A stretch of DNA of 64,000 bases from Rachicladosporium sp. CCFEE 5018 (Eukaryota; Ascomycota; Dothideomycetes; Cladosporiales; Cladosporiaceae): contig KZ111152.1 in assembly GCA_002077045.2 (NCBI GenBank), positions 856,941 to 920,940 on the forward strand, in the 5' to 3' direction. The translations under genes and the position numbers were made by a program. The notes under the pieces were generated by a model. That model was not told the origin of the DNA, made no database searches, and saw only the letters and a list, made by a program, of their open reading frames with translations. Positions 1-8,263 of this stretch are shown here, in pieces. How positions within the stretch are numbered: position 1 is the first letter of the stretch; each line of letters opens with the position of its first letter.

Positions 1-98
1 CCCGACTGAACGGCGTTGGAGCCACGACTGCTATGCTACTGTTCCGTCTGATCTCCGCGCTCGCGGGATGCATGATCCCATTCCCAACAGAAAGGTGG

Positions 99-104
99 TA
101 TAAA
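99..104 (+). promoter_or_regulatory. TATA-like box of the left metallothionein gene
   Basis: TATAAA lies 126 bp upstream of the ATG at 225. At the matching site of the other copy (12060-12065) the sequence reads TACAAA, although the flanks are almost identical. Use as a real TATA box is inferred from position only. Confidence 0.4.
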
Positions 105-224
105 GTAAGTTTCCTCGCTTCAGCTTCTCCTGTCTTTCTTCAAGCTCTCACATATCAGCGCTCAGAACTCTCAGGCAATCTACACTTCAGTTCTCGCCAG
201 TCTCGATCAACAAGAACCATCAAC

Positions 225-350
225 ATGGGTGCCTGCGGTTCTTGCTCCAACGACGCTTGCTCTTGCGCTGAAGGGAGCTGCACTTGCGTATGTGCTCGCT
301 ATCCAGCACATCTCCGTCGTCGTAAGCTTACTGACAAGGAGCAGAAATAA
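225..350 (+). CDS. Metallothionein-like 22-aa Cys-rich peptide (left copy)
   Basis: Two exons, 225-287 and 345-350, with a 57-nt intron at 288-344 (donor GTATGT, CTGAC branch-like site, CAG acceptor). The spliced product has 22 residues with six cysteines (C4, C7, C12, C14, C19, C21) in CxxC/CxC arrangement and ends Cys-Lys. The last exon encodes only Lys and the stop. This length and spacing resemble the small copper metallothioneins of filamentous ascomycetes such as that of Neurospora, which bind Cu(I) through Cys thiolates in the cytosol. Reading through the intron gives an Arg/Lys-rich tail that is not conserved in the other copy, where exon residues are kept but the intron has diverged. 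The metal bound is not shown by sequence. Confidence 0.75.
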   Translation: MGACGSCSNDACSCAEGSCTCVCARYPAHLRRRKLTDKEQK

Positions 351-1116
351 GAACAGCATCTCAGCCCCTCGTCATGAAGGAGGAGATGCATGAAGAGGGT
401 CGTTGAAGGTTTGCGGTGGAAGTCCTGCTAGGATGACGGGGAGGTGGGAGATAGAGGAGATACTCAACATATGGAAGGACTCTGCTTCTGCTCAAATGCT
501 GCTTTCATCGACTCCGGCTACGTATCTGTGCAGAAGCCAATAGCACTACCGGAGCCAGTCATCGTCAATGTCTTCAATTGTAGGATCAGCATTTGACCTC
601 CTTACGCTATGGCCGTCAGCACCGGTTCACGAAGCTCGCAGCCCGGAGTGCAGCCCTCAGCCCATATGAGATATGCCGATCATCTGAGGACAACAAAATG
701 GAGTAACGCAGCTGCCTTCCCTGATTTGTTGGGGACTTTGTATGGTTATAGAAGTGGCCATCAAGGTCAAGCCATCGAGGTGTCGTCCATCGAGTGCAGG
801 AGCTCCTTTCTCGTAATTGTGCAAAACGCGCCGGTTTTGTACATTCACCAAAATCGAGGTCGGCCATGCATCACATTTACCCGAGGGACTGTATGAACGT
901 CATGGTGCTCGTGCTGCCCCACTGCGGGCATGGCACGCATGGCACTGACGTGTGACTGCGGTACATAGTCACGAGAGCAGGCTGTATATAACCTCTGATA
1001 GTAATAGTGAGTCCGGAGTAGGAGCAACCTGAAACATCATCCAATCGACTCATCCCACCTCCAACAGTGAAAGGTCATCAATCCCGAAGCCAAAGTCCCA
1101 CCTCATCGACTTCAAC
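351..1116. other. Intergenic: spacer and promoter of the 80-aa gene
   Basis: No convincing coding region. The part near 350-600 hardly aligns with the other copy, whereas about 700-1110, upstream of the next gene, is recognisably similar to 12700-13080. A TATATA string sits at 985-990, about 130 bp before the ATG at 1117. Confidence 0.5.
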
Positions 1117-1411
1117 ATGCCTGCCCAACCAAAGGAAGAGGAGACACACAGCAGTACGCAGAGTTACGAACAGATGCTTCTTACTCCTTCTGACCGTAAT
1201 GGTAGACATCCACGACCAAGTCGCGAAGGAGTCTAAGGACTCGACAGCATCGACACACGAGCTCCACAATGAGGGCAGTAAGGGCACAAGCGGAGGTCTA
1301 GCATCTGCTCAGGACCATCAAGCAAACCCGGGTCCGGCGATCGTGCAGTCAATTGGCGAGGCATCAAGCAAGGAGGAGAACAGGAAGAGGGCGGCGGAGT
1401 TGAACAAATAG
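1117..1411 (+). CDS. Small hydrophilic protein, 80 aa (left copy)
   Basis: Two exons, 1117-1153 and 1206-1411, with a 52-nt intron (GTACGC donor, CTGAC site, GGTAG acceptor). The start MPAQPKEEETHS was preferred over the in-frame internal ATG at 1200 because exon 1 is identical in the other copy while the intron differs in sequence and length (53 nt there). The product is short, charged, rich in Ser/Gly/Ala/Glu/Lys, and has no Cys, Trp or membrane segment. It ends in a Lys/Glu/Arg/Ala stretch that could form a helix. Such composition suggests an intrinsically disordered, stress-type protein, but I do not recognise the family and assign no function. It converges on the SDR gene, with 160 bp between the two stops. 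Confidence 0.7.
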
Positions 1412-1571
1412 ACTGTACCACGGAGTGGCGGTATGTATGCAGGATGGAGACGGGCTCTAATGAATGCGCACGGCGTTCTCGCTGTCGAAGCGTGCCATTG
1501 AAAGGCAGCAATGCAGTCACGAAATGGACGAGTGAATCACGTCAATGGGAGATCTTGGACGTATGAAAGAC

Positions 1572-2433
1572 TCAAGGTGGTATCTCATCTCCCTTCCAGT
1601 CCCAGATCTTCCCTCTATCCTCTACACCTCGACTACACACGACCTCCATCAACTTCTCCGCTGAGAACTCGGAACTGAAGAGCTTCTCCTCTTTCACGTT
1701 CGCCCAGAAGTCCTTACTCAACCCCGTCTTCACCGTTCCAGGGTGGAGGCTTATGGCCAAAGCCTTCTCGCCCGCACTGGTCTTGAGATGGTTGTCGAAA
1801 GTCTTCGTGATCTGGTTCACCGCAGCCTTGCTCGCGCGGTAGCTGTACCAGCCGCCAAGATTGTTGTCGGTGATGCTGCCTACGCGGGCGGACATTGTGG
1901 CCCAGACGGCTGGCGAGGGAAGACCGGGCAGAGACTCAAGCGTAGTGGACTTGCGCGGAAGGAACGGAGAGAAGTGCTTGAGCATCATGAGGGGACCGAG
2001 GGTGTTGACTTGTAGAGTTTGCAGGGCATGGTCATAGTTGATTTGCGTGGGCGACTTTTCGGGGTGGAGGATGCCGGGCAATATGAGGGAGAGGTGGAGG
2101 TAGGATTCTTTGAGAGGAAATGTGGTCTTGAGGTGGGAGGCAGCGTCGGCCATTGTTTGCTCGTCTATATACAATATGAGCTTGATGTTCTCGAGCGCGT
2201 CGTGCTAGGTGCACGACGCTAGGTCTCGCCGACACACCTAGCATGTTCACTTTCAAAACCTGGAGTCGATCCTCCTGTACGCCATCTAGTCCGCTCAAGA
2301 CATGTTCGCGCGTCTGATCGAGGTCTTTCCTGGCAGTAGCTACTATCGGGACATCGGTGGTCCTGAGCAGTCGTCTTGCGAGCTCTAGGCCTATGCCTCT
2401 CGATGATGGGCTGACCAGCACCCAAGGCTTCAT
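1572..2433 (-). CDS. Short-chain dehydrogenase/reductase (left copy)
   Basis: Exon 1 is 2238-2433 and exon 2 is 1572-2164; the 73-nt intron (GTGTGT donor, TATATAG acceptor) splits an Asp codon and restores frame. The product is 262 aa, normal for a classical SDR. The cofactor loop is SPSSRGIG (residues 8-15), a variant of TGxxxGIG. Asn119 sits in VNTLGP, Ser157 is the likely catalytic serine, and Tyr174-Lys178 form YRASK. The family performs NAD(P)-dependent oxidation or reduction of carbonyl and alcohol groups; the substrate is unknown. Residue 63 is Asn (KVNM) where the right copy has the more usual Asp (KVDM), at the position that normally contacts the adenine. It is divergent from the exonuclease gene, sharing 323 bp of promoter. 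Confidence 0.85.
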
Positions 2434-2756
2434 GATTGCAGGTCGTATTTGCACAATGTCCTCCACCCGCTGCAACGAGAAGGATAATATGGGAGTGGAA
2501 TACGAAGCATAATGGAAGATTGATTTCACAACGATGACAGCATGGTTCGGAGATCGGGCATTGACTTTCTGAATCTGAGACACAGATTCGCGCATGGACC
2601 ACTCGTTCCAATATATTCGATCTCTAAATTAATCACGACTGGGTGCTGTATATCCATGCTTCATCACGACTCATGTCGATGCGGGTGGCGAGCACGCACT
2701 TGAAATACCTGCAAGCTTACAACATGTCTTGATCCAGCGTCACCCGGCGGCCGAGC

Positions 2757-4160
2757 ATGAGCCAGGCGCTCAAGGCCAAAGCCGCCGCCAAACGCATCGC
2801 CATCAAGACATCTTCGCGGAGAAGATCGTCACGATCAGATGATCCTTTGAGATACATAGCAGTGTCCAAGCATGCTGCGGCCAAACCCATCGTTGGATCC
2901 CGAGTCGGCAAGATTCCGCTACACCTATGTGACCTGCTACCGAAAGATGTAGCAGACGATACTGTCCAGCCTGCTGTGACCTTTGCTCGTCTCGCCAGTA
3001 TCGCAAAGTACTTCGCAGGTAACAAGGCTTTGGCTGTAGCCGGGATCCCATTTGGAAGAGTCTCGGGAACACGAGGTCTGTCAGCACCACGACCAGCAAA
3101 CTGGCGACACCCGCAATCGGCGACCTCACCGAGACCGCGACCCTTAGTGAATCCTCGGCTCAGTCTTCGCTGGAGACGAGGCCGACAGCGAGAAGCCTCC
3201 GCTCGGTCCTCGATCTTCCGGCTACGACAGCTGCTAGGCCTCCCTGTGCCCGGTGTCGATGTCCAAACCGCGACTCTCGCTCCTGAGGACGCTATCCTAG
3301 TTGCATTCGATACCGAGTTCAGACGTACAGGACTGACCGATCGCGTCACTCAACTTGGTGTCACGACTCTTGACACGAGAGATATAGCAGGTGTGGTACC
3401 TGGACAGCGTGGCCCGCGATGGACGATGAAGATGCGGACCACGCAGTTTGTGCCTAAACTCACGTGGTTTAGAACGTCAACAACGAAGGGACTGACTGAC
3501 TGCCTGTTCACTTCGGACATTCGGCGCATTAGCCCAGGTTCCATCAAAAACGAGTTTCTGAAGCTCATAGGAGGCACACGTAATATTCGTGCACCTGCCT
3601 TCGCACAGAAGTCCACTGAGCACCTTAGAGCCGACGTTGGAGAGCCCAGCGTTTTCTCACGACCTCGACATATCGTTTTCATTGGCCATTCTATCGACAA
3701 CGACTTTGCTATGCTGCGGAAAGACCCATACATACAGCTCGATCTCCTGGATTCTGCTCAGACGGGCTTGCCCGTTGCCACTACCTTCGACACGTTGGAT
3801 CTCGCGCATTTGGCCACGGAGCAAGGCGCTAGGATCCCGTCCAAGAAGCTCGGTAGACTTGTTGCGCGTCTTGGCGTTAACCCGGTCTTCCTCAGACAGC
3901 ACGATCCGGTCAATGTGAAGTGTACCCATAACGCCAGCAACGATTCTGCTTACACCATGATTGCTCTGCTACTATTCGCTCTGCGATGGGACCGCCTTAC
4001 AAATATCCCTATGCGGTACTCGGCTAAGCGTGACCGGCCCTTGGGACTGTCGCTGGTGGATTCATCGGAGTCCACAGAGAGCAGTATTGGCCGCCGTACA
4101 ACGGCCATGCTGTCAAGGTTGGGGCGGACTCTGGCAGCTTGGTCAAAGCGGTTGCTCTAA
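2757..4160 (+). CDS. Gfd2/YDR514C-like DEDDh exonuclease-fold protein (left copy)
   Basis: Single exon, 467 aa. The N-terminal 175 residues are basic, Ser/Arg/Pro-rich and probably disordered. The C-terminal part is an RNase H-like 3'-5' exonuclease domain: Exo I FDTEF (D185, E187), Exo II GHSIDNDF (310-317, with D314/D316) and Exo III HNASNDSAYT (H391, D396). These are the DEDDh catalytic residues, so it should be able to hydrolyse nucleic acid 3' ends; substrate and location are unknown. It belongs with the Gfd2/YDR514C-like C-terminal domain proteins common in fungi. The start at 2757 is conserved in the other copy. Its stop overlaps that of the convergent GH31 gene by three bases. Confidence 0.8.
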   Translation: MSQALKAKAAAKRIAIKTSSRRRSSRSDDPLRYIAVSKHAAAKPIVGSRVGKIPLHLCDLLPKDVADDTVQPAVTFARLASIAKYFAGNKALAVAGIPFGRVSGTRGLSAPRPANWRHPQSATSPRPRPLVNPRLSLRWRRGRQREASARSSIFRLRQLLGLPVPGVDVQTATLAPEDAILVAFDTEFRRTGLTDRVTQLGVTTLDTRDIAGVVPGQRGPRWTMKMRTTQFVPKLTWFRTSTTKGLTDCLFTSDIRRISPGSIKNEFLKLIGGTRNIRAPAFAQKSTEHLRADVGEPSVFSRPRHIVFIGHSIDNDFAMLRKDPYIQLDLLDSAQTGLPVATTFDTLDLAHLATEQGARIPSKKLGRLVARLGVNPVFLRQHDPVNVKCTHNASNDSAYTMIALLLFALRWDRLTNIPMRYSAKRDRPLGLSLVDSSESTESSIGRRTTAMLSRLGRTLAAWSKRLL

Positions 4161-6718
4161 AAATCTCGCATGTAGAGGTACTTCTTCCGGCCTAGCTCGT
4201 CCGTCACTGCCTCGCTGCGAATCGAACCTCCACAAGCCTCAATGACTCTCGTCTCGCCCACCGGCAAGATGACCCAGAGTCCGTTCCTTGCCCATGGTGG
4301 CTCAAACCTTGCTGCGTTGAGAGCAAACTTGACAGCGATCTTGTCCTTCTCACTAGTGTACTCAAACTTGCACGTTGCCACAGCTCCGTCTGCCACACTA
4401 GCCACCGAGATGCCATCGTCTTCGAGCCATGTGTACACGTCTGGAAGCTCATCTTGCCTACGCTTATCGGCCTGCCGAGGAAAGATCTCAATACCACGGT
4501 AGTCGTCCTCTGGTAAATTGGCTTCATTTACCAGATCACCGGGCGCCACTGTCTGAGCCGGCTTACCCACGATGATAGCGCCACCCACACGCGCGATGAC
4601 AGGTATGCTGCCCATCAGCGGCGCATCGATTGTCGCCCACTGTCCAGCGGCGAGATACTGGTAAGGCACGTTGATGTTTAGATATGCATCATGCTCTTCC
4701 CGCTTCGGCAAGTAGATCTCTACATTCTTTGCGCCTGAAGTGAAGACAATCCCGATCATCAAGCTATCTCCAAGCCAGAACTGCCCTTCGCCTTCTCTCA
4801 GCGCCTTACTAGCCCACACCTCTCCGTCGCTCTCATAGCCCCACCCCACCCATCTCATAGGTGGCGCGGCAGTCCTATGACTCTGTAACATCAAATTGTA
4901 CAGGTAAGGCAATATCTCATACCGTCTCTTGATCGCCTTCCGAATCTCAGGCAAGATCTCGAGATACATCCACAACTCGATCACATCTCCGACACTATTG
5001 TCCTCCATACTGGTCTTGAAGCAATTCACCGCAAAGCGTGGCCCATATATGCCGACCTGCGCCCATCGCAGCAGCAACTCGGGGCTTGGTTGTGGACCCT
5101 CGAAGCCGCCTATGTCGTGGCCGTAGTTCTGTAGCAGCGAGAGCCCGGCGTTGAGAGACAGGGCTGTGGACCCTTGTAACGAAGACCATGAGGTCACGTT
5201 ATCGCCTGACCAGGTGGAGCAGGCGTAGCGCATTGTACCCGCTGTGGCTGAGCGGGTGAGCACGAAAGGACGGTCCTCTGGCGCAGCGGCGAGTAGAGCA
5301 TCGTGGGAGGCTTTAGCCATGAGCTCGGTACTCAGAGCGCGACCCCAGAGACCTACGTCTTTCCGCTTGTTTGTCGTAGCATCGACAGCGGACGAGGTGG
5401 CAGGACTGGAAAGCGACATAAGCCATCTGTCGGAGGGGATGGTGTACTCGTTGTTGTCGTTCCAAGGACAGTCAATACCCAGCTTCCGCAGCGCGAGGAC
5501 GTTGTCGTACCACCAGGTGTAGCCTGCCTGGGAGGTGAAGTCTATATGGCTTCCTTCGCTTGACTCGCCGCCACCCGCAGACCATAGGCGGGTGAGGGCA
5601 GTGGTGTTGGTATTTGGATCTATGAACAGCGCTCCTGAGGCTGCGAGATGGGCGTAAGCGGAATGGTTGGTGAGGACGTAAGGCTTGATGTTTGCTATCA
5701 GTCGAATGCCTTTCTCCCGGAAGCTACGAACGAACGCTTCGGGATCTGGAAAGCGGTGGTGATTCCAGGTGAAGACGTTTCGAGTCTTTGGCTCGGTTTC
5801 TGCAACAGTGTAGCCGGAGCTTAGCTGGAAGCCTGAGCAGGGTATATCGTGTTCGATGAGCTTCGCTGCAAAGTCCGCGAGTGCTTCGTGGGCTGGAGGG
5901 TCATCGAGCATGGAGTACTTCATGCCTCCCGCTAGGTAGCCGAAAGCCCAGCGAGGCACGAGTAACGGGAAACCGACCAGCTCGGCGTACTTTTGCACGA
6001 CTTCCTGGATCGTACGTCCAACGAAGTGGTACTGCTCCAAGCCACCATGATCCTGGCGATACACCTTGAATCTTCCCCACATGCCGTCCATCTCGCTTCC
6101 GACAGCGTACGAGCCGCGAGCATGACTAGTCGAGAAAGTGCCAACGACTCCCTTCGGTGAGGTAACGATGAGTAATGGGATATGTTTGTACAGCGGGTCA
6201 GTATTGTGTACATCATAGCCAAATGAGTCTGTAGCAGAGAGCACGAACGATCGACCGGACAGATCGAACGGTGCTGCTTTCTCGCCGAGGCCAACGTGCA
6301 TGGAGTCCTTGAAATAACGGGTGTAGTGTGCTATGCCAGGGCCATCGAGGACGTACGAGCGGTGCGGGAGATCTGTGTGCAAAATCTCATTATTGTAGCT
6401 GAGGGTCAGTACTGGTGCACCAGTCCAGTCCAGACGAGCAGAGGCACCAGTATCGTCGCTGACCACAATAACGTGAGTCACTTCTGACCTAAGGTCGGCC
6501 TTGTTCAGATCAGCCTCTGGTCTCTCGTAGCTGGGGAACGGCGTCAATGGGTGTTCATGGCTCGAAAAGGTCGTTCTGAAGACTCCAGGTTGGATGGACT
6601 CGAACGTGAATTTGATTTGCTTGTTTTCGACAGTCGCCGACTTCAGCTCGATGAAGCCAGCCCTGGTGTTCCCGTCGCAGCGCTTGTACTGCTCCGGCAC
6701 ACCCTCGTCTTGAGGCAT
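4157..6718 (-). CDS. Glycoside hydrolase family 31 (left copy)
   Basis: Intronless, 853 aa. The start at 6718 (MPQDE) was chosen because it is the only nearby ATG and matches the start of the other copy. GH31 signatures are clear: the nucleophile region is PWNDNNE (Asp near residue 421), the acid/base region is WSGDN (Asp near 506), and a downstream HDIGGFEG lies in the barrel. An N-terminal beta domain and C-terminal beta-sandwich fit the length. GH31 enzymes are retaining alpha-glucosidases, alpha-xylosidases, sulfoquinovosidases and lyases; which applies here cannot be read from sequence. I see no signal peptide, so an intracellular enzyme is likely. The C-terminal coding third is almost identical to the other copy, while the N-terminal part is clearly diverged. 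Confidence 0.92.
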   Translation of the reverse strand: MPQDEGVPEQYKRCDGNTRAGFIELKSATVENKQIKFTFESIQPGVFRTTFSSHEHPLTPFPSYERPEADLNKADLRSEVTHVIVVSDDTGASARLDWTGAPVLTLSYNNEILHTDLPHRSYVLDGPGIAHYTRYFKDSMHVGLGEKAAPFDLSGRSFVLSATDSFGYDVHNTDPLYKHIPLLIVTSPKGVVGTFSTSHARGSYAVGSEMDGMWGRFKVYRQDHGGLEQYHFVGRTIQEVVQKYAELVGFPLLVPRWAFGYLAGGMKYSMLDDPPAHEALADFAAKLIEHDIPCSGFQLSSGYTVAETEPKTRNVFTWNHHRFPDPEAFVRSFREKGIRLIANIKPYVLTNHSAYAHLAASGALFIDPNTNTTALTRLWSAGGGESSEGSHIDFTSQAGYTWWYDNVLALRKLGIDCPWNDNNEYTIPSDRWLMSLSSPATSSAVDATTNKRKDVGLWGRALSTELMAKASHDALLAAAPEDRPFVLTRSATAGTMRYACSTWSGDNVTSWSSLQGSTALSLNAGLSLLQNYGHDIGGFEGPQPSPELLLRWAQVGIYGPRFAVNCFKTSMEDNSVGDVIELWMYLEILPEIRKAIKRRYEILPYLYNLMLQSHRTAAPPMRWVGWGYESDGEVWASKALREGEGQFWLGDSLMIGIVFTSGAKNVEIYLPKREEHDAYLNINVPYQYLAAGQWATIDAPLMGSIPVIARVGGAIIVGKPAQTVAPGDLVNEANLPEDDYRGIEIFPRQADKRRQDELPDVYTWLEDDGISVASVADGAVATCKFEYTSEKDKIAVKFALNAARFEPPWARNGLWVILPVGETRVIEACGGSIRSEAVTDELGRKKYLYMRDF

Positions 6719-7428
6719 GGCTATCACTCACGGTGGCTTTTCCCGGTTTTTTGGTCTGTCGCAAGTTGTTGACGGGTCCTGCGTGGCACGAAGACGAGAA
6801 GAGGTAGAGTCAGTGGTGCGCGGCATCGGAGCTAGATTCAGTGCCATCTTCACGATGTCATCTGGAAGTAGCATTCGCTATACAACAAGATAGAGCGAAC
6901 CAGACCGAGAAGCTACCCACGTGTTTAGTGAGATGCCCATTCATTCGGCAACACCCCGCAATCGACCTATATGATGGACTCGAGTTGGATTGTCTCAAGA
7001 TATCGCAACGAGCAGAACTGTGGCACGCAAATTCCACATCGTGCATGTCGAATCAGCAGAAGACTCTGCCAAGATCGTGATATGTAAAAAAAAGGTACCG
7101 TTAGCGCAGTGTAGACGTGATCTCAGCAAGGCGCTTCACATGCTAATCGTATCAGGCCTAGTCAAAGAAACGATCTCCCCTAGAAGCGATACTAGCATGA
7201 GGTCTTCGAGAGGGCGAGATAGGCGCTTGGTGCGGTGCCGCAATGTTTGCAGTGACCTACATAGTCTCTAGCATAGAAGTGTCGACATACACTCCATCCA
7301 TTCAACCCGGACCTAATGCATCGTTGAATGCTCGAAATTGTGCCAGGCAGATAGACGTCGAGAGTTCATGCACATTACATGCTGATGTTGACCCCGGTCG
7401 ATGAGGGAATCTACGATCATCCATCCAT
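6719..7428. other. Intergenic between eL24 3' end and GH31 promoter
   Basis: No gene seen. This should hold the GH31 promoter and the eL24 3' UTR. It aligns poorly with the same interval of the other copy (18680-19412), in contrast to the nearly identical sequence that starts inside eL24. Confidence 0.5.
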
Positions 7429-8263
7429 CTACTTCGTCGTTGGCCTTGGCTTAGCCGAAGCACCCTTCGCACCCTGCTTGTTGATCACACTGTATACTGT
7501 CAGCACTTGATCCTCACATTGTACATCTTACAGATGAACCATACCGTCCAGTCGATTGTCCCGAAGCAGCCTTGCCGGCATTCTTCGCCTTCTCGGCCTT
7601 CTTCACGCTGTCCGATGCAGCTTTCTTCTCCTTGCCCTCCTTGATAGCCTGTGCACGAGCAGCTGTGCGAGCCTCGGGGCGCTGCGAACGGCGCTCCTTG
7701 ATCACATCAAGCGAAGCACCCACGACAGCACGCTGCGACTTGACTGCGCGACGGCGGCGGGTCTTGGCGGCTTCCTGTTCGTATAGTAAGTATCCTGACC
7801 TAGATAGCGATGACCGGTGAGGTTGCGCGTACCTCAGAGATACCCTTTCTCCGCTGGCGACGGCACAGGACGGTCCATGCGATGCGGCGGGGGTTCTTGC
7901 GCTGGAGGAAGAGTGATTCGGTCTTGCCGTTTTGGAAGCGGAAGATCTTGCTGTCGGAGCGCACGAAGAGCTTGCCCTGTTGACACGCACTCTGTCAGTA
8001 CACCGTATGCCTCGCTGTCGCCATGCCTCTCAATCCCAAATCTCGCCCTGACCATATGCCTGCGCCATCTCCCATGATAGTTCCCACGCATTTCCAAACA
8101 ATGCGCTGCCGATCATTCATTTCCACTTCCACTCTCCAATACAGCACTGCTGCCGCTTTCTGCGCTGTTGCAATGTCTAGGGAGATGAATACTGGTGATT
8201 GATCGCGCATACCTTGCCCGGGTAGATCTTCTGGCCAGAGAATGTGTCGTCGTAAGTCCTCAT
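7429..8263 (-). CDS. RPL24: 60S ribosomal protein eL24 (left copy)
   Basis: Four exons: 8213-8263, 7833-7976, 7545-7774 and 7429-7489; introns are 236, 58 and 55 nt with GT-AG ends. The spliced protein is 161 aa, close to other fungal eL24. It starts MRTYDDTFSGQKIYPGKGKL (the conserved N-terminal zinc-ribbon-like fold region, here without a Cys quartet) and continues with RKNPRRIAWTVLCRRQ-type sequence, a basic middle and an Ala/Lys-rich C-terminal helix. It is a component of the cytosolic large subunit at the subunit interface. The first intron following a short first exon is typical of ribosomal protein genes. A second complete copy exists at 19413-20250. Confidence 0.95.

Noticed and set aside
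2165..2237. Frameshift in the left SDR gene
   Set aside because: A GT-AG intron at this place restores the frame and the same structure is kept in the right copy.
7977..8212. Possible snoRNA in the long first intron of eL24
   Set aside because: Ribosomal protein introns often host snoRNAs, but I could not find a convincing pair of C and D boxes or an H/ACA fold.
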